A DNA stretch of 64,000 bases, taken from Pseudovibrio exalbescens (GTDB lineage Bacteria > Pseudomonadota > Alphaproteobacteria > Rhizobiales > Stappiaceae). The notes below the pieces were generated by a model. It was not told the DNA's origin. It did not search any database and saw only the letters and a program-made list of their open reading frames with translations. Numbering within the stretch: the first letter of the stretch is position 1; each line of letters opens with the position of its first letter. Made by a program: the position numbers and the translations under genes. Where the stretch lies: contig NZ_JAQZAJ010000001.1 in the NCBI RefSeq assembly GCF_028737195.1, forward strand, positions 124,001 through 188,000, written 5' to 3'. This document shows, in pieces, positions 35,394-43,263 of the stretch.

Positions 35394-36239
35394 CTATGCG
35401 CTGCCCGTTGAAATTGGGGTGTCCTGCCGACTTCCCCATTCGGCCCAGGAGCCATCGTAAACAACGTGGTCTTCGTGGCCGATAAGGGTGAGCCCGAGGG
35501 CAATACCGGCAGCGGTTACACCAGACCCGCAGGTGCATACGGCTCGTTTGTTGGCGTTGATACCCGCATCATGAAAAATTTTCTTGAGGTCCTGGGGGGA
35601 CTTGTAGGCACCATCAACCAACAGCTCGGCAAGCGGAACACTCTTGGCACCTGGCATGTGCCCTGAACGCATACCTTCGCGCGGCTCTGGCTCTTCTGCC
35701 GTGAACCGGCCACGGCCACGGGCGTCAACGATCACACCATCGGCACCATTTACCACGTCTTTTACCTGCTCAAGATCATAGACTTTTGAGGTGTCCAGCA
35801 TGCCCTTCAATGTACCTGGTACAGGAACATCGAGGGTGTCTGAAAGAGGGCGACCTTCGGCACGCCACTTGGGCAGGCCACCATCGAGAACGTACACCTG
35901 CGTCAAACCAAAGATGCGCAACATCCACCAGGCACGGGGCGCTGAGAAAATACCTGCTGCATCATAAAGAACCACAGTCTTGTCGTTCCCAACACCAAGA
36001 GCGCTTACTTTCTCGGTGAACTCTGCATCGCTAGGCAGCATGTGCGGGAGATCGGTATTCTGATCGGCGATATCCTCAATGTCGAAGAACTGGGCGCCGG
36101 GAATATGGGCTACAACAAACTCTTGTTTTGCATCTCGCCCTGATGTTGGCAGATGGAACGAGGCGTCAAGCACTACAAGATCTGGCCGAGACAGGTTCTC
36201 AGCTAGCCAGTTGGTCGTTACCAGTGGGGTTCCGGGCAT
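35394..36239 (-). CDS. sseA: 3-mercaptopyruvate sulfurtransferase
   Basis: A 281-residue protein with two rhodanese domains. The active-site loop in the C-terminal domain is CGSGVTA, the 3-mercaptopyruvate sulfurtransferase type, not the rhodanese CRKGVT type. It moves sulfur from 3-mercaptopyruvate to thiophilic acceptors. GGAGG precedes the ATG. It starts 3 nt after alaX and belongs to a cysteine-linked group with cysK. Confidence 0.93.
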   Translation of the reverse strand: MPGTPLVTTNWLAENLSRPDLVVLDASFHLPTSGRDAKQEFVVAHIPGAQFFDIEDIADQNTDLPHMLPSDAEFTEKVSALGVGNDKTVVLYDAAGIFSAPRAWWMLRIFGLTQVYVLDGGLPKWRAEGRPLSDTLDVPVPGTLKGMLDTSKVYDLEQVKDVVNGADGVIVDARGRGRFTAEEPEPREGMRSGHMPGAKSVPLAELLVDGAYKSPQDLKKIFHDAGINANKRAVCTCGSGVTAAGIALGLTLIGHEDHVVYDGSWAEWGSRQDTPISTGSA

Positions 36240-36242
36240 TGA

Positions 36243-36959
36243 TCAATCCTCCAGTTCTATGCGCACCCGGCGGTTTTGGCGGCCCTTTTTCTCCAGCTTG
36301 GAAATTCGGAGACGACCGATCTCGTTGCTGTGAGAGACATGGGTGCCACCGCAAGGTTGCAGGTCTACGTGTTCTCCAATTCTTATGAGGCGAACACGGC
36401 CACTGCCAGTCGGTGGTTTTACGCTCATGGTCTTGACGAGATCTGGGTTGGCGTTCAGCTCATCCTCTGTGATCCATTCAAAGGTAACTGGGTGATCCTC
36501 TTCCACCAGTGCCTGGAGTTTGGCGGTGAGTTCTTCCTTGTCCAGCGTGGCCTCGGGAATGTCGAAGTCAAGCCGTCCTGTGCCCTCTGAAATTTGCCCG
36601 CCAGTTACTGGGTAAGGCAACACAACGGACAGAAGGTGGAGGGCGGTGTGCACCCGCATGTGCTTGTAGCGGCGCTGCCAATCAAGATGCGCAATGAGCC
36701 TTTCACCAACCTGTGGCGGTGTTTCACACTCAGCCAGTTGATGTGCAATGACGTCCTTGGTCTCACCATATAAGGTATTGATGACCTTCAGCTTTCCGCC
36801 ATTTTCCAGCTCGAAGCTGCCAGAATCGCCAGGTTGCCCTCCGCCGGTTGGGTAGAAACAGGTTCGATCGAGGATGACCAGACCGTTGTTTGAAACCGCG
36901 GTCACGGTCGCCTCGCAGGAACGCAGGTAAGGTTCATCTCGGAATAAAGGTTCTGTCAT
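36243..36959 (-). CDS. alanyl-tRNA editing protein AlaX
   Basis: A 238-residue stand-alone editing domain related to the AlaRS C-terminal part. The zinc-binding HxxxH is in HTALHLLS near residue 100, and the second zinc motif is CGGTHVSHS near 195. It deacylates Ser- or Gly-tRNA-Ala to protect translation fidelity. The N-terminal RDEPYLRSCEATVT is the usual AlaX-M start. It is co-transcribed with sseA. Confidence 0.92.
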   Translation of the reverse strand: MTEPLFRDEPYLRSCEATVTAVSNNGLVILDRTCFYPTGGGQPGDSGSFELENGGKLKVINTLYGETKDVIAHQLAECETPPQVGERLIAHLDWQRRYKHMRVHTALHLLSVVLPYPVTGGQISEGTGRLDFDIPEATLDKEELTAKLQALVEEDHPVTFEWITEDELNANPDLVKTMSVKPPTGSGRVRLIRIGEHVDLQPCGGTHVSHSNEIGRLRISKLEKKGRQNRRVRIELED

Positions 36960-37053
36960 GGCTCACCTTGGCAAACGCTTTGAAATCACGAAGAGATTAA
37001 CGGTTGACGTCAAGTGGTCAATGGAGATGGCTTCAACTGGGCTGTGGTTTGCC

Positions 37054-38484
37054 TCAAAGAATTGGCGAGAACAGTTTGGCGGCCTGACACAGAATACGGA
37101 AAACATAGCGGCGGCTTCTCAGTTCAGCGAGGCCGGTCTGGCGGGCGTGGTCAAAGTCTGTGCGCAACATACGTGCGGTGTCGTCAATCATCTTGGCTCC
37201 GGTGAACCAGAGAGTGATCTCGAAGTTGATGTTGAAGGACCGGTTGTCAAAGTTGACTGTACCGACACCTGCAAGCGCATCGTCCACCAGAATGACCTTC
37301 TGATGCAGGAAGCCTTTTTGATAGCGATAGACTTTGATGCCGTGGTTGATGAGGTCATCAGCATGGGCATAACTTGCGAGCCAGACCAGCCGGTGGTCCG
37401 CCTTTTCGGGCAGCAGAATACGCACATCGACACCGCGCAAGGCGGCTGCGTAGAGGGCCGTCAGTATCTCGATGCCTGGCACGAAGTAGGGACTGACAAT
37501 CCAGAGGCGTTCGCGGGCACGGGAGATGGTCTCCATAAACGCGATGGCGCAATCCTCCAACGGATCTGCCGGGCCTGTGGGCATAACCAGAACCGGCTGA
37601 TTGCCCGGCGTTTCCAGTTCATCTGGAAGAGCCAGATCAATGGGGGCGCCCGTGGCCCATTGCCAATCCTCGGCAAACGATAGGGCGGCAGCTATGGTGG
37701 CAGGTCCAGAAACGCGAACATGGGTATCGCGCCAGTGCCCAAACTTGGAGGAAAGCCCCAGATACTCCCGGCCGATGTTATGCCCGCCGACCCAACAGGT
37801 CTTGGCGTCTGTGACGACAACCTTGCGGTGATTGCGGTAGTTCAGACGCATGGGGCCCAACAGGCGGAGAAGTCTGTGGCGCTTGTTGAAGCCGCTCACC
37901 TTTATCCCCGCGCGCTGCAGGCGGCCCACATAGTCATATGACAAATTACGGGAGCCCACATCGTCATAAAGGAAGTACACAAGCACGCCCTGCCGGGCTT
38001 TCTCCACCATCGCATCGGCCAGCGCCTGACCGACTTCATCATCTTTGACAATGAAAAACTGAACGAGAACAAAGTGTTCAGCCTGCCTGATCCCATCAAG
38101 AATGGAGTTCAGCATGGCTTCTCCGTCGATCAGGAGCTTGCAGTCATTTCCCTTCAAAAATGGCAGGGGGGTAATGCGGTTGTGAACGGTCCACGCCTCG
38201 TTGGCTTCATAATCAATCAGAGCGCCGTGACGCTTGTTGATGTCTTGCTCAAAGGAGCTGAGGCCGCGCTGGATTTCGCCATAATCGTCAAAGCGTTTCC
38301 AAGCGAAAATGAGATACAGAAAAGCAGTGGGGAAGGGTAGGAAGAACAGAGAAAGCAGCCAAGCGATGGTGCCTGAGGACGTGCGGCCCCACATGATTTC
38401 TCGGGCTGCACACACCATGGACAGGCCGTACACAAACGCGGTGATAAAGGCAATAATCGTGACGGTGCTAAACAAGGTATCCAT
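37054..38484 (-). CDS. cls: cardiolipin synthase (phospholipase D family)
   Basis: A 476-residue protein with two N-terminal membrane helices and two HKD motifs: HRKVVVTD in the first half and HQKVILVD in the second. It makes cardiolipin from two phosphatidylglycerols. I chose the ATG at 38484 because AGGAG lies before it; the frame is open for 11 more codons. It lies between cysK and alaX-sseA, an unusual position for a membrane-lipid gene. Confidence 0.93.
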   Translation of the reverse strand: MDTLFSTVTIIAFITAFVYGLSMVCAAREIMWGRTSSGTIAWLLSLFFLPFPTAFLYLIFAWKRFDDYGEIQRGLSSFEQDINKRHGALIDYEANEAWTVHNRITPLPFLKGNDCKLLIDGEAMLNSILDGIRQAEHFVLVQFFIVKDDEVGQALADAMVEKARQGVLVYFLYDDVGSRNLSYDYVGRLQRAGIKVSGFNKRHRLLRLLGPMRLNYRNHRKVVVTDAKTCWVGGHNIGREYLGLSSKFGHWRDTHVRVSGPATIAAALSFAEDWQWATGAPIDLALPDELETPGNQPVLVMPTGPADPLEDCAIAFMETISRARERLWIVSPYFVPGIEILTALYAAALRGVDVRILLPEKADHRLVWLASYAHADDLINHGIKVYRYQKGFLHQKVILVDDALAGVGTVNFDNRSFNINFEITLWFTGAKMIDDTARMLRTDFDHARQTGLAELRSRRYVFRILCQAAKLFSPIL

Positions 38485-38556
38485 GCGATGCAACTCCTGA
38501 CCGCATGGATAACACATTCATCGGTTTAGGAAAGATCCGAAACCTTGGGTTTTAGA

Positions 38557-39600
38557 CTAAGCTTGCTCGGAGATGAACGGGACGGGAATATCTACCTTGC
38601 GTTCCATCCATTTTGGGACGGGCAGTTCCTTAGAGCGCAGGAATTCCGGGTTGAACAGCTTTGACTGATATCGGGTGCCGTAGTCACACAAAATGGTGAC
38701 AATGGTCTTGCCGGGCCCCATTTCTTTTGCCAGTCGAATGGCTCCTGCGACATTGATGCCGGATGAGCCGCCAAGACACAGACCTTCATGCTCGAGAAGG
38801 TCAAATACGATCTCAAGTGCTTCTGCATCAGGGATCTGGAAGGGGATATCTACGGGTGCATTTTCCAGATTGGCGGTAATACGCCCCTGACCAATCCCCT
38901 CAGTGATGGAAGAGCCCTCGGACTTGAGTTCGCCATTCTTGTAGTAGTTGTAGATCGCCGCTCCCATGGGATCGGCAAGACCGATGGTGATGTCCTTGTT
39001 CTTGTCTTTAAGGCCTCTGCCTACGCCTGACAACGTGCCGCCTGTGCCAACGGCACAAATGAAACCGTCAATCTTTCCATCGGTTTGCGCGTAGATCTCT
39101 GGGGCGGTCGTGACAATATGGCCGTCTCGGTTGGCGGTGTTGTCAAACTGGTTGGCCCAGATCGCGCCATTGGGTTCTGTCTTGGCCAGTTCCTCTGCGA
39201 TCCGGCCTGAAACCTTGATGTAGTTGTTGGGATTGCGATAGGGCACCGCAGGCACCTCGATGAGCTGTGCCCCTGCCAGGCGCAGCATATCTTTCTTTTC
39301 CTGACTCTGTGTTTCGGGAATAACAATGACGGTGCGAAAACCCAGTGCGTTGCCCACAAGGGTCAGGCCAATGCCGGTGTTTCCGGCGGTGCCTTCCACG
39401 ATCACACCGCCCGGTCTCAATCTTCCGGAGTTAATTGCATCTTGAATGATGAAGAGGGCAGCGCGGTCCTTCACCGATTGTCCCGGGTTCATGAACTCTG
39501 CTTTTCCGTAGATATCGCAACCTGTTAGCTCGGATGCCTTGCGGAGTTTGATCAGGGGAGTGTTTCCAATGGCGTCAATCACTGAGCTTCGGGCGGTCAT
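38557..39600 (-). CDS. cysK: cysteine synthase A
   Basis: A 347-residue PLP enzyme making cysteine from O-acetylserine and sulfide. The PLP lysine is in NPGQSVKDRAAL, the substrate loop in EGTAGNTGIG and the glycine-rich phosphate cup in AVGTGGTLSGVGRGL. A C-terminal extension of about 25 residues (ELPVPKWMERKVDIPVPF) goes beyond the classical CysK length and is common in alphaproteobacterial homologues. GAGG precedes the start. Confidence 0.93.
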   Translation of the reverse strand: MTARSSVIDAIGNTPLIKLRKASELTGCDIYGKAEFMNPGQSVKDRAALFIIQDAINSGRLRPGGVIVEGTAGNTGIGLTLVGNALGFRTVIVIPETQSQEKKDMLRLAGAQLIEVPAVPYRNPNNYIKVSGRIAEELAKTEPNGAIWANQFDNTANRDGHIVTTAPEIYAQTDGKIDGFICAVGTGGTLSGVGRGLKDKNKDITIGLADPMGAAIYNYYKNGELKSEGSSITEGIGQGRITANLENAPVDIPFQIPDAEALEIVFDLLEHEGLCLGGSSGINVAGAIRLAKEMGPGKTIVTILCDYGTRYQSKLFNPEFLRSKELPVPKWMERKVDIPVPFISEQA

Positions 39601-39754
39601 GAAAAGCCTCGTTTTACTGGCAATGGCTATAGAACTTTACTCAGAAGCTAAGGGTTTGTGCGATCAGGAACAAGCTACGCCCTGTCAAGATTAGAGTGAT
39701 CTTGGAAATTTGAACTAATTAGGGTCTGGTTTTTAGGATCAAAATCTCTGAGAA

Positions 39755-39790
39755 AACAAAAAGAACCCCTGCGGCGAAACAGGGGTTCTA
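39755..39790 (-). terminator. terminator after the 216-residue protein gene
   Basis: On the minus strand, GAACCCCTG and its partner (39763-39771 with 39780-39788) form a perfect 9-bp stem followed by a T-rich run (TTTTTG). It lies 30 bp past the stop at 39820. Confidence 0.8.
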
Positions 39791-39819
39791 TTGAGGAGAG
39801 GTCCGGTCTGTTGTTTTTA

Positions 39820-40470
39820 TTAGTTGACCAGTGAGACTAGGGCCTTGCTCACTGTCTCTCCAATTTCACCCGCACGCACCATGAAGGACTGACGATGGAT
39901 CGGGTGTGGGGCCTTTTCCTGAACGAATTCGACCTGAACGTTGGTTTGCGTCGTTTCATGCGTTTTTTGCGTTACAACGACTTTTTCTGCGTTCGTTTGC
40001 AGGCGGGCTTGGTCTTTCGCTACAGTCGGGGCAGTCTTTGCGAGTGGAACCTCAACCTGCATGACAGTTACAACAAGTGCACGGCCATCGGGGAGCAGGT
40101 GTGTTTCGTTTTCGTTGATCCGGGAATCGTACACGACCTCACCATGGTCATCGATTAACTCGACCCAGATTTGCTTTTCGTTATTAAGCTCCACTTCGCC
40201 GACCCAGATGGACAGTTCACTGTCCAGTGGGTCGTCGCTTCCACTGCCGGGGGCGGGGGCAAGGGTTACATCGAGGTAATCCTCCGGCATGGAATAGGTA
40301 ACGGCGCGATCAGCCTTTGCGGCTTTGTTTGTTATGGTGGTGGCACTCGACGCCGAGGTGTATGCGGCTCCCAATCCCACTCCTGCCACCAGGAGAAAGG
40401 CGAGTGCGGCGGTACTCACAAAGCGCTTTGCTTTGATTGGGATCTGGTAGTTCAGATGGGTATTCAACAC
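39820..40470 (-). CDS. hypothetical protein with one N-terminal membrane segment
   Basis: A 216-residue protein. A hydrophobic stretch at about 18-38 acts as a signal anchor or signal peptide, and a mostly acidic periplasmic domain follows (PEDYLDVTLAPAPGSGSDDP...). The middle, WVELIDDHGEVVYDSRINENE, looks like a small beta-rich domain. Family not recognised. It is not in an obvious operon. Confidence 0.65.
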   Translation of the reverse strand: MLNTHLNYQIPIKAKRFVSTAALAFLLVAGVGLGAAYTSASSATTITNKAAKADRAVTYSMPEDYLDVTLAPAPGSGSDDPLDSELSIWVGEVELNNEKQIWVELIDDHGEVVYDSRINENETHLLPDGRALVVTVMQVEVPLAKTAPTVAKDQARLQTNAEKVVVTQKTHETTQTNVQVEFVQEKAPHPIHRQSFMVRAGEIGETVSKALVSLVN

Positions 40471-40769
40471 GTGACCCTCCGCAATTCTTATTTTTAACCG
40501 CTAAATTACCGCGGCTTTGCGTTAGGAGAAGCCTAAACAAGTCAGGAATGAAGGCTATAAGACCACGATTGTATAAATATCCCGTTTCGCGCTAGCGTTA
40601 CTAAACGGTAACCGACGCAATTCTTAACAAATACCTAACGAAATGGATTTATTGCGGAAATTAGCCCGTAATTTCACGTTGTTGATTGTTTGGGATAACG
40701 GGGAAAGGCACCTCACGAAAACGTGATCGGCCAAAAACAGTCACAAATTTGTCTGCTGGGTCAAAAAAG
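40471..40769. other. intergenic region before the tRNA-Asn genes
   Basis: About 300 bp of AT-rich DNA upstream of the 216-residue gene (on its minus-strand 5' side) and downstream of the tRNA genes. On the minus strand a T-run follows the first tRNA and may end its transcript. Nothing else was seen. Confidence 0.4.
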
Positions 40770-40844
40770 TGGCTCCCCGGGCCGGATTCGAACCAGCGAC
40801 CAAGCGGTTAACAGCCGCTTGCTCTACCACTGAGCTACCGGGGA
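40770..40844 (-). tRNA. tRNA-Asn (GUU)
   Basis: A 75-nt cloverleaf on the minus strand: acceptor stem TCCCCGG paired at the 3' end, D-loop TAGCTCAGTGGTAGAGC, anticodon GTT in CTGTTAAC, TGGTTCGAATCC T-arm and an encoded CCA. An identical second copy lies 58 bp away. Confidence 0.97.
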
Positions 40845-40902
40845 TTACCCAATCATTCTAGCGAATGATTATCTCCATCAAGGAGAGATGCAAACGGGGG
40901 AG

Positions 40903-40977
40903 TGGCTCCCCGGGCCGGATTCGAACCAGCGACCAAGCGGTTAACAGCCGCTTGCTCTACCACTGAGCTACCGGGGA
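40903..40977 (-). tRNA. tRNA-Asn (GUU), second copy
   Basis: Identical over all 75 nt to the copy at 40770-40844, including the encoded CCA. This is a tandem duplication of one tRNA gene, probably transcribed together. Confidence 0.97.
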
Positions 40978-41227
40978 TCATTGCGCCTTGTGAGCGCGCC
41001 GTCGCCGTTTGCGTGAGGGGGTTTGTATAAAAGCCGGTTCGATTTGCCAAGCCCGTTTTTGCAAAAAATCGGGAGTTTGTGGACAGAACCAACACTTTTG
41101 TTGTGAGCGTAGGAAAGGGGCGTTCGAAAAGGGCAGAAAACCGCCATTTGCCAGCGCTGTGAATTATTTAGGTTGTGAAGAGATTGATTGACAAGCGGCA
41201 TTTGCGCAGTGCTACTTAGTCCCTATC

Positions 41228-41462
41228 AAAGGCTTCCAGTTCTGTTGTGCAGTTGAGCGGCATTAAGCTCTGCGCGCCTCAGATGAAACGGGAATGCGGC
41301 ATCACGGGTTAATTACCGTTAACTGACGTGTTGGTGAGCCGCAGCTGCCCCCGCAACTGTGAGCGATTTGGGTTCTTCACCATGTCACTGGCCTATCCGG
41401 CTGGGAAGACGAAGCAACCCGATAAGTCGCGAGCCAGGAGACCGGCTGGAGCTTCCATATCT
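41228..41462 (+). ncRNA. cobalamin (B12) riboswitch
   Basis: The leader of the cob operon shows the AdoCbl riboswitch conserved parts in order: AAACGGGAA near 41286, GCCGCAGCTGCCCCCGCAACTG near 41340-41360 (the J/P3-P6 core), CTGGGAAGACG near 41401 and the B12 box GAGCCAGGAGACCGGCTG at 41431-41448. It should repress cobP-cobW-cobN-cobO when B12 is abundant. Confidence 0.92.
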
Positions 41463-41555
41463 CTTAACTGCTGTCGGGTGGACGGCAAGGAGCGCCAGAC
41501 GATGATGAATTGCCGGTCGGGGCTTTGCCCTCGCGCCTTCGCGAATGCTTATATG

Positions 41556-41573
41556 GCCCTTTATAGAAAGGGC
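41556..41573 (+). promoter_or_regulatory. hairpin before the cobP start (riboswitch expression platform)
   Basis: GCCCTTT (41556-41562), a 4-nt loop and AAAGGGC (41567-41573) form a perfect stem that ends 5 nt before the cobP ATG. The 3' arm holds the purine-rich bases most likely to be the ribosome binding site. This is the natural place for riboswitch-controlled masking of translation. Confidence 0.6.
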
Positions 41574-41578
41574 GGCTG

Positions 41579-42154
41579 ATGAGCGATCTGAAAGTTTCTG
41601 AAGCTACGACAACCACGCGGCCGCGACACCTGCTGGTAACTGGCGGGGCGCGCTCTGGCAAAAGCAGCTATGCTGAAAGCTTGATCGAGCGATCGGGGCT
41701 GAGCAAGGTCTACATTGCCACGGGACAGGCTTTTGATGCCGAGATGCGCCAGCGTATTGAGCGGCATCAACGCGATCGGGGCGATGGGTGGACCACCATT
41801 GAAGAACCAATTGCCTTGAGTGATGTGTTGCTTCGTGAAGCGCGGCCTGATCGGGCGGTGCTGGTGGACTGCCTGACGCTGTGGCTCTCCAATCTCATGC
41901 TTGAAGATCGGGACACCAGCGATGCGGCGGCCCAGCTTGGTGCCAGCCTTGGCTTCCTGCGCGGGCCAGTGGTGTTTGTGACCAACGAAGTGGGGCAGGG
42001 TATTGTTCCCGAAAATCCGTTGGCGCGGCGCTTTCGCGATGAAGCCGGACGCCTCAATCAGCACATGGCCAGTCTTTGTGATCGGGTGGTGCTTGTTGCT
42101 GCCGGACAGCCTGTTCAGATCAAACCTTCCTTGCATCCGGAGATCCGTCTGTGA
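41579..42154 (+). CDS. cobP: adenosylcobinamide kinase / adenosylcobinamide-phosphate guanylyltransferase
   Basis: A 191-residue bifunctional enzyme (CobP/CobU) that phosphorylates adenosylcobinamide and then adds GMP for nucleotide-loop assembly. The P-loop is GGARSGKSS at residues 22-30, and the guanylyl acceptor His is expected in the RHQRDRGDGW region. Closing motifs are DCLTLWLSNLM and TNEVGQGIVPE. It is the first gene after the B12 riboswitch. Confidence 0.95.
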   Translation: MSDLKVSEATTTTRPRHLLVTGGARSGKSSYAESLIERSGLSKVYIATGQAFDAEMRQRIERHQRDRGDGWTTIEEPIALSDVLLREARPDRAVLVDCLTLWLSNLMLEDRDTSDAAAQLGASLGFLRGPVVFVTNEVGQGIVPENPLARRFRDEAGRLNQHMASLCDRVVLVAAGQPVQIKPSLHPEIRL

Positions 42155-43260
42155 CCTATTCCTTTTCTGCTGCCAAACCAAAGATCCCTGCCGTCATTGT
42201 GACCGGGTTTCTTGGGGCAGGCAAAACCACCCTCGTGCGCAACCTCTTACAGAACGCCGAGAACATGCGCATAGCGCTGATCGTCAATGAGTTTGGCGAA
42301 ATGGGATTTGACGGGTCACTTGTAAATGGGTGCGCTGACCCGGACTGCAGCGCCGACGAAGTGGTGGAGCTGGCCAATGGCTGCATTTGCTGCACGGTGG
42401 CAGACGACTTTCTGCCAACCATGGAAATGCTCCTGAAGCGTGATCCTGCGCCGGATGCCATCCTAATTGAAACCTCTGGTCTTGCTCTGCCGCAACCATT
42501 GGTGCGGGCGTTCAACTGGCCAACGGTGAAGCCAGCGGTGAGCGTGGATGGTGTGGTGACCGTGGTTGATGCTGCGGCTCTTGCTGAAGGGCGCGTCGTG
42601 GGAGACGAGGCGGCATTGGATGCCCAGCGCAAGGCGGACGAGTCTTTGGACCATGAAAGCCCTGTTGAAGAGCTTTTTGAAGATCAGCTGAAATGCGCGG
42701 ACCTTGTGGTGATCAACAAGGCGGATCTTGTTGATGAAGACGTGCTTGCCCGTATCAAGGAGAAACTGGGCCAGCGTTTGCGGCCTGCCGTCGAGATGGT
42801 GGCAGCGGAAAAGGGAAACCTGTCCTTGCAAGTGCTGCTGGGCCGGAATGCGCAGGCCGAAGACAACATGGAAGGCCGACAGGCGCATCATGAAACCCAC
42901 CACCATCATCAGGATGATGATCACGACCACGACCACGACCATGATCACGAACATCATCACCATGACCACAGTCACGATGACTTTGTGAGCCATGTGGTGC
43001 GCGCGCCGACCTATGGCTCTCTCGGTTCAATTGAACAGAGCGTGGTCAAAGCCATGGCGGTGAAAGGTGTGCTGCGCATCAAAGGCTCGGTTGCGGTGGA
43101 TGGCAAAAAGGCTCCTGCCATGGTGCAGGCGGTCGGCCCTCGTGTTGAGGCATGGTTTGCTGCGGGCACTGAAGGGGCGGGACAGTTGGTTGTCATCGGC
43201 CTTGCCGACTTCGATCAAGCGGCTGTTCTGGAGGCTCTTGGCGCACAGGAACTGGTCTAA
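42151..43260 (+). CDS. cobW: CobW-type GTPase with His/Asp-rich metal-binding loop
   Basis: A 369-residue G3E-family GTPase (COG0523). The P-loop is GFLGAGKTT at residues 19-27 and the metal site is CICC in NGCICCTV. A loop between about residues 248 and 275 is extremely rich in His and Asp. It is required for cobalamin synthesis in known systems, probably delivering cobalt to the CobN chelatase. Its GTG start overlaps the cobP stop by 4 nt (GTGA), showing coupling. Confidence 0.94.
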   Translation: MTYSFSAAKPKIPAVIVTGFLGAGKTTLVRNLLQNAENMRIALIVNEFGEMGFDGSLVNGCADPDCSADEVVELANGCICCTVADDFLPTMEMLLKRDPAPDAILIETSGLALPQPLVRAFNWPTVKPAVSVDGVVTVVDAAALAEGRVVGDEAALDAQRKADESLDHESPVEELFEDQLKCADLVVINKADLVDEDVLARIKEKLGQRLRPAVEMVAAEKGNLSLQVLLGRNAQAEDNMEGRQAHHETHHHHQDDDHDHDHDHDHEHHHHDHSHDDFVSHVVRAPTYGSLGSIEQSVVKAMAVKGVLRIKGSVAVDGKKAPAMVQAVGPRVEAWFAAGTEGAGQLVVIGLADFDQAAVLEALGAQELV

Positions 43261-43263
43261 CCC

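Noticed and set aside
36958-37683. 241-residue frame on the + strand
   Set aside because: It is antisense to cardiolipin synthase, has no ribosome site and the cls motifs lie on the other strand.
42463-42993. Long Met/Val-rich minus-strand frame opposite cobW
   Set aside because: It is the antisense image of the His/Asp-rich loop and the GTPase domain; the + strand clearly codes.
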